A stretch of 64,000 nucleotides of DNA, from the NCBI GenBank assembly GCA_029990175.1, contig JARKIP010000038.1, positions 28,279,501 to 28,343,500 of the forward strand, in the 5' to 3' direction. The DNA comes from Petunia secreta. Its lineage: Eukaryota > Streptophyta > Magnoliopsida > Solanales > Solanaceae. The first letter of the stretch is position 1, and each line of letters opens with the position of its first letter. Shown piece after piece: positions 1 to 12,091 of this stretch. The notes beneath the pieces are model-generated. The model was not told where the DNA came from and ran no database searches. It worked only from the letters and a program-made list of their open reading frames with translations. The translations under genes and the position numbers were made by a program.

Positions 1-766
1 CTGGTTAGTTCTCTTCAGTGTATAAGAAATCAAAATGACCTCATTTATTAGCACCGAATGTGGTTACTTTGTTTTTCCTACCTCTCTTTCACCTAGCATG
101 TCCTATATGTTTAGATGGTTTAGAAAATTACTTTTGGGTCTGATAAAACTTGATATGATCAAGCCTTTTCGTATTTGTTCTGATCTTTGTTTTTTCTTGC
201 TTTGTTAATTAATACCTTTAAGCACAATGCAATTAAAAATTTATAACTATGAACAAACCAAACTTGTTGATTATGAATTACACAATTGAATATTATGTTT
301 GATAGATTTGTTTGTTGGCTATAATATTGTGTTAGAACTTTTTTTATTTTTTTCAAGACTTTCTAATTTTTAATTGATAAAAAATTTATTTATCGACTTG
401 CATGTTATTGATTATCGGATTTCAAGTACTTGATGTGCCATGAATATGAATACAATGCAACCTCAATCTAATCGGAAACTGAATAAGAGTATGCATGCTC
501 TCATCTTCAAGGAATTTTCTGGTAATGTTACAGGTAACTACTCCTTTTACAAAGTTAACTAGTATATTTGATTAGTCATTAAATTTCTATATATTTGTGC
601 TAAAGAGTAGTTTAACTTGTGATAACTTTATATGTTAATGATTTGTTATATTCGAATTTCATTTGAACAGTAATACGCACAACATAATGTCACATCTTCT
701 TGCAAATCTAAAACCAGATCCATCCACAAAACAAGAACACCATGTTAAACACGTCGTACTCATACC
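1..766. other. AT-rich intergenic sequence
   Basis: No gene, RNA gene or repeat boundary is recognisable here. Short open frames exist on both strands but show no domain, codon bias or splice logic. The sequence is typical AT-rich plant intergenic DNA. Confidence 0.5.
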
Positions 767-1081
767 TCTATATATAAGAGCTTCATCATCACATTGTATT
801 AATGCAATACGACAAGCATTCATGCTAACCAATATGTGCAAGTAGAGGAGGTTATTAAAATCTTTATAAGTTGCATTAAATCAACTTTAGTATTCACATA
901 TCATACGTTTCATTTCTTTGTTTAATATTGGTTAAAAAAATTACTTGAAAATATACTCCTTCTTTTATTTACTTTATATATTTTGAAATATATATTTTTA
1001 CCTTCTTAAATTTATAGTATAATTTATTTTTTTCAAAAAATAGTATTAAATCCATGCGCGAGGCGCGTACTTAGAAGCTAG
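767..1081 (+). mobile_element. candidate short non-autonomous Helitron
   Basis: The right end has the Helitron layout: a short GC-rich hairpin (GCGCGAGGCGCG, about 1056-1067) in AT-rich DNA, followed by about ten bases and then CTAG directly before a T. A possible 5' end, TCTATATATAAGAGC, starts at 767. The base before the proposed TC is C rather than the expected A, so the left end is weak. There is no coding capacity. The right terminus is moderately supported and the full extent is a guess. Confidence 0.35.
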
Positions 1082-2476
1082 TTTTAATAAGAATCCATTT
1101 TCGATTTTAAAGCGAACAGTTACCTTATAAAACTAGAAACTTTTTCTTTATACTTTAATTTCAGTTTCACAGTTTTAGATCCTGTGATTTGATCATGTAC
1201 CATGGTCAACTAATAATAACAGTGTGCTAGTGTATCTGTCAGCTCCTTTCTTTAATTCCCAAGATAAAGTTTGTCCGGTTCATGTTCTTTATCTTCTTCC
1301 TTTTCATTTATCTGCTTAACAATTTTGTATTTATTATTTACTATCTCGACTAATTCATATTTATGTTTAGGAGATGTTAAGACTCATTATCAGGAAAGCA
1401 TCCATATAAAAGAAGAGTTCTCAAGGCTCGAATCTCAAGAACATGCTTGTAGTCTATTCATATATACGAAACAAACTAATCATAAGACATCTAACACTAG
1501 AAAGGGTACTCTCTTTCTAGATTTTTGTTTGTTTTCCCACGTTTAATTATTTTAATTTACAAATTATATATCAACCAAAATAATTGTCCTCCAACTTTCT
1601 TATGTGGCCTTGCTCACATCATATAAATTACTAAAATACTTAGTACTAGACGCTATTAAAATATAGGCACAATGATTTTACATCATATAAATGGGAAGGC
1701 ACGGTGTGCAGCAAAATCTGCGCGACAAGCTTGACAAAAACTCAGAATCAGGCACGACATGCTACATGTCGTGCAGCACACCGTGCACGATAGATTTTGT
1801 GCTTAGTCCCAAGTTAAAATAGATTTGAAGAAGGTGTTTTGATCCATAAGGTTTTCCTACACTATATATACACCTTAGAACCTTTTTGGTTGGGGCTTTT
1901 GGTATATTTTACACTCAAAGAAGGCAAGGAAGGAGGAGCCTCAACATTAAAGGCTCTACTTCATCTATCTATCTTCTACAGGCAATAAGTTGATGGAAGG
2001 GTTGTTAGTATACTACTGTATTATCTTAAAAAGTAGCACTCTCCTTCATCTCACTTTTGATATGTAAGTTGATTTGAGGTCGAGTTGGCCAACTATGAAC
2101 CTTGATATACCAATCCATAGAGACAATATTATGGTGATTAAAAGTGCTAAAAAGATCACAAGTGGATGGACGTTTCAAAAGTCTCGCAATCTTTAGGAAT
2201 CACTATGATATTAGCTAAAACACAGCAAAATGTAAGTGAAAAATCCATATTGTAGTTGGGATCAAAAGCATTAATGTACACTGTTGTCACACTTAAAGTC
2301 TGAAAATCATTTTGCTTTAGAGAATAATTTTTCATAAAAACATTTATATCAACAATGGGATGAAATAAACTTGAATAATGTGTGTAACACAAGGAGTATA
2401 CATTTCACTGACTTAACTATATAGACACCTTTCCGCAAAAGTACATGGCAGAAGGTTCCCGAAGATGATAAAATTG
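1082..2476. other. intergenic sequence with one hairpin
   Basis: No recognisable gene. One open frame at 1271-1546 (+) lacks any known domain and begins in a T-rich stretch. The only clear structure is the nested hairpin at 1699-1786, listed separately. Confidence 0.4.
1699..1786. repeat. nested perfect inverted repeats (hairpin)
   Basis: The outer arms GCACGGTGTGC (1699-1709) and GCACACCGTGC (1776-1786) are perfectly complementary. Inside them, GCACGACATG (1752-1761) and CATGTCGTGC (1765-1774) form a second perfect 10-bp stem with a 3-base loop. A further pairing, GCAAAATCT (1711-1719) with AGATTTTGT (1791-1799), extends the structure. The arms are GC-rich against an AT-rich background. It may be a foldback element core; no function can be assigned. 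Confidence 0.6.
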
Positions 2477-2524
2477 CACTTCATCCGTCTCAAATTAGTC
2501 GTCACCTTCAGCTTTTTCACATCC

Positions 2525-3823
2525 TGATGTTTGGCAATATTAGCCTATTTTACCTTAATATTTCCTCATATTTTGATACATTATTTGCCCATTGCACGAA
2601 ATAATTGTGATTGTTGCGCTCACTTATTGCGTTTGTGATTTTAGGAATGATTTGGATGAAGACGAGTGCAAATGGAGTGAAGATGGATAAAATCGAGCAA
2701 GAATGGATGAACTTAGCTAATTGCGGGATATGGCATTAGACGGAGAGCTATAAAGCAAGCTACGGATTTGTCATAGCTTCAGGCTTCCAAAAGCCATAGC
2801 CATGTGTGGCATGGTTGCAGCTTCAGACTCTCAGACGCCCTAACCATGTGAGGCATGGCTGCAACGCGCGACTTCCAAACGCCATAACCATGCGAGGTAT
2901 TCCCATGGCTTTCAGTTCTGCGACCCCAACTTTTCCAATTTCGTTTAGGCTTAGGATTAACTTATGGGAAGATTTTGTAAACACTATATATAGTCTTTTA
3001 ATTTTGTTTTTAAAGAGGTCGGATTTTAGAGACGTGGAGGAGAGCAAGGGAGCCCTAGATGTCTTCTAAACAAGTTCTTTCTCTTATTCTTCTCTTTAAT
3101 TCTATAGTTTGTTCGTTCTAGGGTTAGAGCAAATACATGAAGGTTGATATTTGAAAGTTGAATTCTTCCTATTGATTTACCATTACAGATTGTTTATTCT
3201 TTCTTGAGCCTAATTGTTTGGTTATTGAGGCCTGATAATTGAACACTATCTATGGTTTACAAGTTGAACTCGACAGAGGGAACTTGTGAATGCAAATAAG
3301 AAAGAATAGGGCTTGATTGTGAACCTGGGCATCAGGAAATCGATTTGCGGGTAGGATAGACATATACCTATTCGTCTGGCTTAGCTAAATACAGAGTTCG
3401 TTAATGCATGCATGTGATTTAATTCCATAGAAATATAGGCGTTAGAGTAGCTTGCATAGACTCGTGAAGAATCGAAAGGTTTTCACGAATATAATTAACC
3501 TGTTAGTTAGCAATCTAGGAAATCAAGAAGTAGAATCAACTGGAAAACTCAACTGGATTGTTCGTAGCTCTGACCCTGGACCATCTCTCTTTTATTGATA
3601 ACAACCTAAAATTTGCTATGTTACTTGACTTCAGTTAGTTGTTTTTAATCATTGTTTTAGTTAGTAAAAATCTCAATCATACTTGAAAAAGATCCCTGAA
3701 TAGTTTTTACGAAATTGTTTGCTAGGATTCAGTCTGAACAATAATCCTCGTGGGAACGATACTCGATTTATCACTTTATTACTTGTCGACCACGTATACT
3801 TGCGTGTGCGTTTGGGAGCAACA
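2525..3823 (+). repeat. 5' LTR of copy 1 (1299 bp)
   Basis: Starts TGATGTTTGG and ends AACA immediately before the tRNA-Asp primer site. Its first 70 and last 200 bases match the 3' LTR closely. The middle about 1.03 kb is present only here. Confidence 0.75.
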
Positions 3824-3943
3824 TGTTTTTGGCGTCGTTGCCGGGGACTAAAAAAATTGACTGTTTTCTTTTTGAACGATTTATTATTTTCTATTCAGGT
3901 TTAATTTTTTTTTATCTAGTTTATTTTTGTGTTACTTGTTAAC

Positions 3944-4733
3944 ATGGCATCTTTGAATAAAAATTGGTCGAATGGTGGTTGCTTTACTGATTCTTGTCTA
4001 CTTTGTGGAGGACATCACTTTTGAAAATATTGTCCAAGTCTTTCGACTCTGCGGGACTGGTTATGTGAATTTTCCACAACCTTTGACTGAAACTTTTGCA
4101 AATTGTGTGGTGGTCTGTGGAATAGTTGTCCCAAGTGTCATACTTCTTCCCCTATCAATGTGTGTGATGATCCTAATAATGCTTGTGAGTTTTACGGGAG
4201 CGATGAAGTGCAGGTTGTCAGCCAAACATGGCTGGTGGAGCAAGCCAAACTCTTAGAAGCTTATGGGGATTTCAAGAGTGACATCACAAATATGGCGAGA
4301 CAGTTTATGGAAGAAAGAGTGGAGCTCAGACAAGAGATTGATCAATTTGGTTGGCTATTCATGATCTAGAGGCAAATTTGAGTGATATAATTGAGGTGTC
4401 TGATGCCCAATTATCAATTGTCGTGGATAGTAGATTTGAGATAGACGAGCTTCAAAACCAATTTGAGGAGTAAAAAGTGGAATTCCTACCATTCGACCCA
4501 ACATTAGTTGATGATGCCAAGGTTGAAAAAATTACATTAGAGTCAAGTGAGGAAAAAGAAAATATCATATTTGAGGACTCTAATGTGTATGCAAGTGAGG
4601 GTATCAAAAGTAATGCAATTTTAGAATTGAAGCGCATTGGACCTCATTCCAATCATGTTTCAACATTGTGTTTGGATGGTGACATGAAAATTGAGCCACC
4701 CGAGCCTACGAAGAAACCAAAGGAGGAGGAATA
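3944..4733 (+). pseudogene. decayed element-encoded protein of unknown function
   Basis: An ATG at 3944 opens with MASLNKNWS, resembling the MASRNNMW start of the intact 284-aa protein in the sister element (58385-59239). A cysteine/histidine cluster follows (CLLCGGHH), then an in-frame stop at about 4019. Further pieces continue in other frames: a coiled-coil-like glutamine/glutamate-rich stretch (about 4190-4360), and an acidic stretch (4477-4734) ending with a motif of the form PHS-x2-VSTL-x2-DGDM. The latter matches the C-terminal PHSTHFSTL region of the sister protein. Several stops and frameshifts show that it is dead. It is not a recognisable gag. Confidence 0.55.
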
Positions 4734-5094
4734 AGGTGCCTATATTTAATGTTTGTGATGTCGAGGAGACAAAACAACATCCCTCACTTAAAAGCCAAAA
4801 AGTGTAAAATGCGACATTGTTTGCTTGGTCCTTTTGTATTTTTGCCACCACCCCGATACCATAGTCATAAGCTTGAGGCAAAGTTGGGGATTCAATTCAT
4901 AAGTTCAAGGTGGAGGCAAAAGTGATGAAGTTGTCTTCGTCGTGCCGCGACGTTAAATCAAGCGCTTGTTGGGAGGCAACCCAATTTTAATTATTTTAGT
5001 CATTTTAATTCTTTAGTATTACGTAGTTTCTCGTTGGTTTTGCAGGGCTCGGGACTTTCAGATGCTTGAGTGGATCATAAGCTAAAAATTTTGA

Positions 5095-5480
5095 ACGCCA
5101 CGGTCAAGGCGTCGTTCTTTCTACACTTGGTAACAAACAGTGGATGCAACATTTTTGAACGCCATAAGTTGGCGCCGCATACTCCATGGCGTAGCTAAAA
5201 TAGTGAGTACAGGATTCCCCCACGCTGTAAGCCTGCGCCGCAGCTTTCATGGTGTGGGTAAAACAGGGCGCGAGTTTCTGAACCGCTATGTCCTTGCGTC
5301 GCATCCCGCACAGCATGGCGTTACAATTCAGAATATTTTTTGATACACGCTATAGGCAGGCGTCGCTCAGTTGTGGCGTCGAATACACAGTGAAGGCTAA
5401 ATCCCTCTACGCCTTAAGCTGGCGTCGCGTCCCCTAGGGTGTGACTTAAACAGTAAGCATGAATTTTTGGTACGTTGGTT
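5095..5480 (+). repeat. degenerate GC-rich tandem repeat inside the LTR element
   Basis: A motif of about 60-70 bp recurs five or six times: a GGCGTCGC- or GCGCCGCA-like core, then CC(A/G)..GGCGT/GTGG, then TAAAACAGTG-like sequence. Cores lie near 5111, 5172, 5233, 5294, 5360 and 5421. Copies are strongly diverged. It lies in the long non-coding interior between the open frame and the 3' LTR. Confidence 0.5.
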
Positions 5481-7519
5481 CCATGCGACGCAAAGGTGTA
5501 GCTTCCAGGTTTAGATAGTGTCGAGCTCAAGTGTGGGGTGCGCGCACACCCACTGCCTTATCAACAACATGTCGGGGGAAGTCTGAGTACCCTGTATGTT
5601 ACGGACGCTTTATTGGTTGGTTCGTGATGGAGATGGCGTCACTGCTAGCGCCAAAGGCTAGATCTTTCGGCCTTCAGGGAAGCTTCTTTTACTCTAGCAC
5701 TTTATTTTTCTCGCATTGAGGACATTGCTTAGTTTTAAGTGTGGGGTGGGGGAACCTTCCCAAGTTTTGAGGTTATGGATGATTGTACCCTTAGGAATTT
5801 AATTTTAGCAATTTTTATTTTTGTCACATGATTTTATTTTATTTGTTTCTTGCTTTAATACATAAAAAAATATGAAAAAAATAGAAAACAAATGAAAAAA
5901 TTCCAAAAATATTTTCTTTTTAGTTTTAGTTAGTGGTACAGTCATCCGCCCCGTGGTTTTTCTTATGGCCTCGGTTCTTTCCATGGGTAGACCTTTGAAC
6001 CGGGTAATTTTTATTTTTAGGAGTAGTTTAATAGTAGTAGTAGTAGTTAGTAGAATATTTTAGGAAAATGGTAGAATGCTAGGTGCCTTTGGTTTGTTTG
6101 ATACCGGTGAATTTGGACTTGAGCATATGCTATTTGTGAATCCCTTTGATTTAAAAATTGTGATGCATGCCTAGAAAAATTTGAATGACCTTCTTAAGAC
6201 GCTTAGGTTCAACTACTTGACTCTTTTATGAACTATTGTGCCTTCGTGCTTAAATTTTACGAATTGCACCTTGTTTGCTTGAACCGAGAGTTGGAATGAA
6301 ACCGTCTTTAGTGAACTATGTGCCATGTGTTATGTGAGGTATCTTTTCTCATGTTACGTGCTTGCATATTGATGGCTAGAACTTGCCCCGTGTGTGTTCA
6401 AAGCGAAATCCTAAGTTTGCTCTAGTCTAGAGATGATACAGGCGTTTCTTTGATAAGCCCTTTTAGCCTTGATTAGCCTACCCTTTAATATTATCCTTCT
6501 TAACCCTTTTGAGCCTATTGATCTTTTTGTTGGCACCCACATTTTGAGCCTTACCCTTTTTGTTCTTAATTATCTTCTTTTTGAACCCTTACTCACTTTA
6601 ATTGAAATATTTGATGTTTGTGGAATTGTGGTTGGATGATTGGGTGGCTTTTGAGTGGAACCAATGAAAGAAAACAATATGGTGCATTTTGAAAAAAAAA
6701 AAAAAGAATCATTGGCAAGGTTGAGAAAAATATTGAAAGGAAAAAAATGAAATGAAAAAGAGAAAAATAAAGAAAACAAAAAAAAAAAAAGAAAGAAAGT
6801 CTCAATCCTTGCTAGTGTTGTGCAAAAGTAAAGTTGTAAAGTGCTTAAATTGAGAGGGAATTTCTGGTGTATGTTTGGGGTGGTTGTTTGGTTGGTTTTG
6901 AGAAGAATGGTGAAAATAAAAATTAAAGTGGTGTATTAAAGTTCTTAGGGAGGTGGTCACTATTTTATCCATATATATCCTACCCGTCCTTTAGCCTACA
7001 TTACAACCCGTAAAGTCATAGTTAATCCCGATTGGAGTGAGCTTACATTAGTGGAGTCCTACACTATGGGCAAGCCTATGGTACGTTGTGTGTGGCACGT
7101 GAACTTCTTTTGGAGAGCGAGTGAATTCTTTCTATGTTATGTCCTTCATTTATTCTTAAAATATATTCTTTGTGTGATATTTTGGGACGCTCTCTTGATT
7201 TGTGGTGAGGGCACATAGTTTGCGCGAGATAGGTGAAGTTATTGACTTCTTGGTTGAGTGAATGAGTGTGATTTTGTGAAAGCTTGGTTTCATTGAGTCG
7301 GTTTTTGAGATTAAGTTGTCTTGAGTTGGTTGTTCTAGTGTTTTAAAACTTGGTGAATTTTTGGCATGTTGTGGGTCACATGGTATGTATTTATGCTCTT
7401 GTTTAATGATCGGTATCAACTATAACCATAGATAGACCTGTTCTATCAAGTGTTGGTTTAGTTGGGAAGTTGCTTTTGATGATTGCTCGAGGGCGAGCAA
7501 AGATCTAAGTGTGGGGTGG

Positions 7520-7784
7520 TGATGTTTGGCAATATTAACCTATTTTACCTTAATATTTCCTCACATTTTGATACATTGTTGCCCATTGACTTCAGTTAGT
7601 TGTTTTTAATCATTGTTTTAGTTAGTAAAAATCTCAATCATACTTGAAAAATATCCCTGAATAGTTTTTACGAAATTGTTTGCTAGGATTCAGTTTGAAC
7701 AATAATCCTCGTGGGAACGATACTCGATTTATCACTTTATTACTTGTCGACCACGTATACTTGCATGTGCGTTTGGGAGCAACA
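7520..7784 (+). repeat. internally deleted 3' LTR of copy 1 (265 bp)
   Basis: It matches the start of the 5' LTR up to GCCCATTG and resumes at ACTTCAGTTAG, so about 1033 bp is missing relative to the 5' LTR. The deletion ends share the trinucleotide TTG (2592-2594 and 3625-3627 in the 5' LTR), the signature of microhomology-mediated loss. Confidence 0.75.
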
Positions 7785-8205
7785 CGTCCATTAAGAAAAT
7801 CATTAAATAAAGTGTGTATTTTACTATGTTACCCTTATTTAATGCTTGTCTATTAAATTTTGTTGAGAATTCTTTTAATTATTAAGGGTATAGTTGAAAA
7901 AGACTAGCAATTTTAATTTTGAAATCCTAAAGTGTCAATTAATTTAGGACAAATGATTATTGCTAAAGCGTCAACTAATTTGGAACGGAGGGAGTAAATT
8001 ATCTTTCATTAAATTAAAATCGGTTCTAACAAAAGATGAGAGTTCTCTCAATACCCTGAACATTATTAATTTTCTTACATTTCCTGCAGCCGAGGACTGC
8101 TTGGTGTGTCAAATATTAAAGACATTAAATCTAAAACTTTTCTTTCCAAAAGATGTTGAATAAATTATCTCAAAACTTCAAAACCTGATATATTAACTTG
8201 TATCA

Positions 8206-8431
8206 TCCGTTCCACTTTAGATGAACCCATTTGACTTTGCACGGAGTTTAATAAAGTAGGGAAGACTTTTAAAATTTGTGGTCTAAAATAAATTATAGAT
8301 ATTTGTGACTACAAATCATCTAAGGATGACTAAAAGTGAAAATTTCTTTCTAAATTTAGAAAGAGATCATTCTTTTTTAAAGAAACTAAAAAGGAAATAG
8401 GTTCATCATTTTTTAAACGGATGGAGTATAT
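8206..8431. mobile_element. Stowaway-like MITE
   Basis: About 225 bp bounded by CATCCGTTCCACTTTAG on the left and TTTTTAAACGGATGGAGTA on the right, an imperfect TIR pair of the common plant Stowaway type. The interior is AT-rich with no coding capacity. It lies just downstream of the P450 gene. Confidence 0.55.
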
Positions 8432-8492
8432 GGTAAATATAGGATAAAAATAAAAAATAAAAGTTCTTTATATAATGCATAACAAAAGGCAA

Positions 8493-8537
8493 TGGGAGTG
8501 ACATCTACCATTCTTGGGAGTGACATCTACCATTCTG
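8493..8537. repeat. 21-bp tandem duplication in the P450 3' flank
   Basis: The sequence GGGAGTGACATCTACCATTCT occurs twice with one or two bases between copies, directly downstream of the P450 stop codon. It probably lies in the 3' untranslated region. Confidence 0.6.
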
Positions 8538-8590
8538 AATTTCATCTTCCTAACATAAGCTTTTCTGAATTTCATTAGAAAAAAGTTGGT

Positions 8591-10745
8591 TTATAGTGGA
8601 TGAAGCATGATCTGAACTCCTTGTTTAGGGCGGACAGAGAGAAGCACTGTGGGCAAGTGATTATAATTTGGTGAAAGAGTGAACCTATAACGCTGCAGGA
8701 TCATAGAGAGTGCTATCTTGACCTCCATTATTGCAAAATTCGAGCCAACACATTTTCTAACACCAAAGCCGAAAGCTAAAAAGGCCATCAATCGGTTCCT
8801 TGTTGCTTTAGCCACTCCATCAGCAAATCTCTCTGGCTTGAAAAGGTGAGCGTCTTCTCCCCATATTTCACAACTATGGTGAACTGAAATAGGTGGAATG
8901 TTAATATCAATTCCTGCCGGAAGTGTAAGCTCCCCCAATCTTGTTTTTCTCGTCACTCTTCTTGCCATATCGATCACTGGCGGATAAAGCCTCAGACTCT
9001 CATTTAGTACCATGCCCACCTACAAGTAATGCCAGAGAAAAGAATATGGTTTATAACTTCTAGGGTGTTGACAAAACGAGACAAGAGAGGATGCATCTTT
9101 CTTGGCCATTTACACAAGCTATGACTACATGAGCAATTGTTATTAAGCATATACGAATCCAAAATCTAAAGTCAGTGTATTCAGAATAAGTGATCATATA
9201 CAAACATTATAACTTTTAGAGCATAATTAGAACCGGAAAATATGAGGTCATGTTAAAATAACAAAACTTGCCCGGGACTTGCTTCTGGGATTAAACATGT
9301 GTAAAAAATTTGGCCAGCCAAAAAATTATATGTTGAAAGATTGAGTAAAGCAATTTGAGTTCTTACAATCTCTAGTCTTGAAATGCTATCTGTATTTGGA
9401 TTTTCTTGGCCGAAGAGTTCAAGAACTTCTTTTCTAGCTTTCTCCTGCCAATCAGTGTGGATTGCCAGTAGAAGTACAGTCCAACTTAGAGAATTGGTGG
9501 TTGTTTCATGTCCACCAAAATAGAATGTTTTACATTCATCGATGATGTCGTCCAGTGAGATTCTTGTTTTCTCATCAGCATCATGGTGAGCCTTCAAAAG
9601 TGATCCAAGAAAATCACTTCCATAGTTGTCTGTTTGTCCTGTCTTAACATTGTCTTCTCTTTTCTTTATCATTAACATGATCGAGTCACAAAGAGCTTCT
9701 CGAATCTTGTCTGATTCTATATCCCCAGATGTCCTGATAAATTTACTATGAAGGTGCAAGAGCAGCTATATGTTAAAAGAATGATATAAACTATAAATTG
9801 ATGTAAACTAAGAATTTTAATTTCTTGCCATACCCTATTATTGGAATCCTATACTCAGCAAAGCTCATGTAAAAGAGTAGAGTTAATTTCTGCAACATTT
9901 GGAATATATGCTTCCCCTCCAAGTAGCTGCTTCCAAAAGCAGTTTTAGCTATGATCTCTGAGCTCAAAAGCGTGAATTGTTCATAAACTTCAATCTCTTT
10001 ACCTTCATGACATTTCCATGTATTCAACATTGCTTCCACACTTCCAATCATTGCTGGAATCATGTCCTGATTTGCATGATAACACGAGGTATTAAGTGCG
10101 CTCATTCTGAATCTATTGACTCTTAATGTTCGATTCGCCTCTACGATCAATTAATATAATAAATCTAGGAGACACACCTTCAAGTTTTGCGCATGAAAAG
10201 CATAGTCAGAAACTTTTCGAAGTTTTGACCATTTTTGACCTTCTGAAAAAATAATTCCATTGCCAAATAAAGTCTTTAAAGGACCACTAACTTTACGCTT
10301 AGCAAATGAACCCTCCTTGTTGTTAAGAATTTCTTTGATCAAGTCAACATCAGTTACAGCCAATTCTGGATTAGAACCATGCCATATAAAAAAAGTCTTT
10401 CCTGATACATAAATTCAAAGCAAAAAAATAGTTAAGTGGCATTTAGTAAAAGTTAGTAATTGAAAAAAGTTATATATACTTACCATACAACTTGGTTCCT
10501 GAGTAGTAATGAGGTTGTAATTTAGGAAATATGTCATGTGAAAGCTCCTTGGAAGAAGTATTGGATTTCATTTCCATGTCTCCAATTTCGCTGTTTTTTC
10601 CATTAGGAAACTTGTATGGAGTACCTTTGATTCCCTGTGCATTCATAAACTTTTGTAGGGAAAGTGGATACCACCATGATTTGTACAAGTACCTTGCAAG
10701 AACCAAGAGTACTGAGCCAAACAAAACAAAGAAAGTTGCTATCAT
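8591..10745 (-). CDS. cytochrome P450, CYP749A-like, five exons
   Basis: A membrane-anchored heme-thiolate monooxygenase of the CYP72 clan, expected on the ER; the substrate is unknown. Exons on the minus strand are 10745-10484, 10401-10178, 10066-9834, 9745-9367 and 9019-8591. All introns are GT-AG and all joints keep frame, giving 508 residues, normal for a P450. An N-terminal hydrophobic anchor follows the chosen Met. An upstream in-frame Met (10820) would add 25 polar residues before the anchor and is less likely. Visible motifs: I-helix FGGHETTTNS, ExxR at E373-R376 (NESLRLYPP), PERF from about residue 428, and the heme loop FGFGVRKCVG with the ligand Cys456. The heme loop has AFGFGVRKC where CYP749 relatives, from memory, usually have PFGLGPRTC; the FxxGxRxCxG pattern is kept. 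The CYP749 assignment rests on recalled family resemblance. Confidence 0.9.
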
Positions 10746-11217
10746 GGTCTCTAAAGTTTCAACAAGAACTCTCTGCTTTTTGTTCTCTACAATGAATTTT
10801 GGACAAACTGTTCTTGTCAAAATGGTTTCCTGGTCCTAGGCATACCATGTTGATGTACAGTGTGAAATCCTAGGGAACAGTGAAAATAATGCATCACTTT
10901 GACGTAATGGCCATTAGATAAGGTTGGTGTCTAAAAGCTGTCCATGATGACACGTTCAATCTGGTCTCGTAACACGTAGAAATTTCATGGGGTAGCCTCT
11001 TTACGTAGCACCATTTAAGTAAGAGTCACTTTGTAAAGAATATTTAATACATAGCCACTTAAGCTCAAACCGTGGGTCTGAAATTGAGGTTTTTAACTTT
11101 AGATTGTGGGGCCTAAGTTGGCGTAACTTCGCACCAAAAGTCTGACTGAAAATTTTATTAAGTGGCACTAGCATGGCGTACACTAGCGCTTAATGCTGGT
11201 AGAAGTGTTTTTTTTAG

Positions 11218-11504
11218 GAATTTTTACACTATGTACTCTTGAAATTCAAATATTTATAAGTCATATCCATTAAAAATTACATTATTCATGAAATTAATAG
11301 TATTACACAGCCTACCCATTTATTATCGCATATCTTTATTATATCTTATGGGCGTATATTTTTATGGTATAATGCATAAATTATGATATACAAGTTTGGA
11401 TGGATAGAGCAAGTAGATAATTTATGGGTAGAACTGGTAAATGAAATTTATGGGTAGGGGCGGATAAATATTTTGATTTTGATAAATATTTTCGTAAACC
11501 TCCC
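11218..11504. mobile_element. Mutator-type MITE, 287 bp
   Basis: Starts GAATTTTTACAC and ends CGTAAACCTCCC, flanked by an 8-bp direct repeat TTTTTTAG (11210-11217 and 11505-11512). A second copy with the same termini lies at 32081-32423 and has a 9-bp duplication. Non-coding. Confidence 0.65.
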
Positions 11505-12091
11505 TTTTTTAGCCTTTAAAGATAACCTGCGGGGATATTTTTAAATGAAAAGTCCGGCCACTAAGAAGTGCTTCCAAATTCTAGTGGCGAAAAGTTGATC
11601 TGAATAACCACTCACCATGGGTGTGTTAGCGTTGCAAGAAAAAGAAAAGAGTGAAACTCAGAGCAAATAGAGGGGTTTTCGGGAATTTATTTAGCATGTA
11701 AAGGGTGTTAGTTCAGCTATGAGGTTCTTGAGTAAAATGAGTTGAAAATAATTTTTTTTAACTGAAAAATCATATGCCACATCATTAAAAAATGGATGGA
11801 TATATTAATTTCTGGCATAAGTAATATTTTGAGTGAAATATCAAAAGATAAGTTAATTTTCTGATATGAACGAAGGACTGGTAATATTTTGAGTGAAACA
11901 TAAAATATTTTTTATACAATAGAAAAGCAATAACTTCTCAAATCTAATTTCTATAATTTAGTATCCTCTAAAGTAATGAACTCGCATAACTAATAAAAAA
12001 ACTATAATTTTGATTTTATTGCTTACATTGGGCATATGTTGGCAACGGCCTACTTCTACTAGCATTAGTACTAATAAATAAACGTCGGACG

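Larger units (their letters stand above)
2525..7784 (+). mobile_element. non-autonomous Athila-type LTR retrotransposon (copy 1)
   Basis: The LTRs begin TGATGTTTGG and end GGGAGCAACA. The primer binding site is TGGCGTCGTTGCCGGGGA (3830-3847), one mismatch from the complement of the tRNA-Asp 3' end, the primer used by Athila-lineage elements. A purine-rich tract (7490-7519) precedes the 3' LTR. The flanks CATCC (2520-2524) and CGTCC (7785-7789) look like a 5-bp target duplication with one CpG-to-CpA change. The 3.7-kb interior has no reverse transcriptase, integrase or protease, only a decayed open frame of unknown function (3944-4733) and long non-coding sequence. It therefore depended on another element to move. 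Its sister is at 56991-62402. Confidence 0.75.
2477..7995. mobile_element. Stowaway-like MITE split by an LTR element
   Basis: The left part (about 2477-2524) contains CATCCGTCTCAAATTAGTCG. The right part (7785-7995) ends in CAACTAATTTGGAACGGAGG GAGTA, whose reverse complement reads CTCCGTTCCAAATTAGTTG. These are the typical TIRs of Stowaway (Tc1/mariner) MITEs in this kind of genome. The 5.3-kb LTR element at 2525-7784 sits inside it, so the MITE is the older insertion. Outer ends are approximate. Confidence 0.5.

Noticed and set aside
10531..10839. 102-codon plus-strand frame over P450 exon 1
   Set aside because: It is antisense to an exon whose anchor, proline-rich hinge and splice donor fit the P450.
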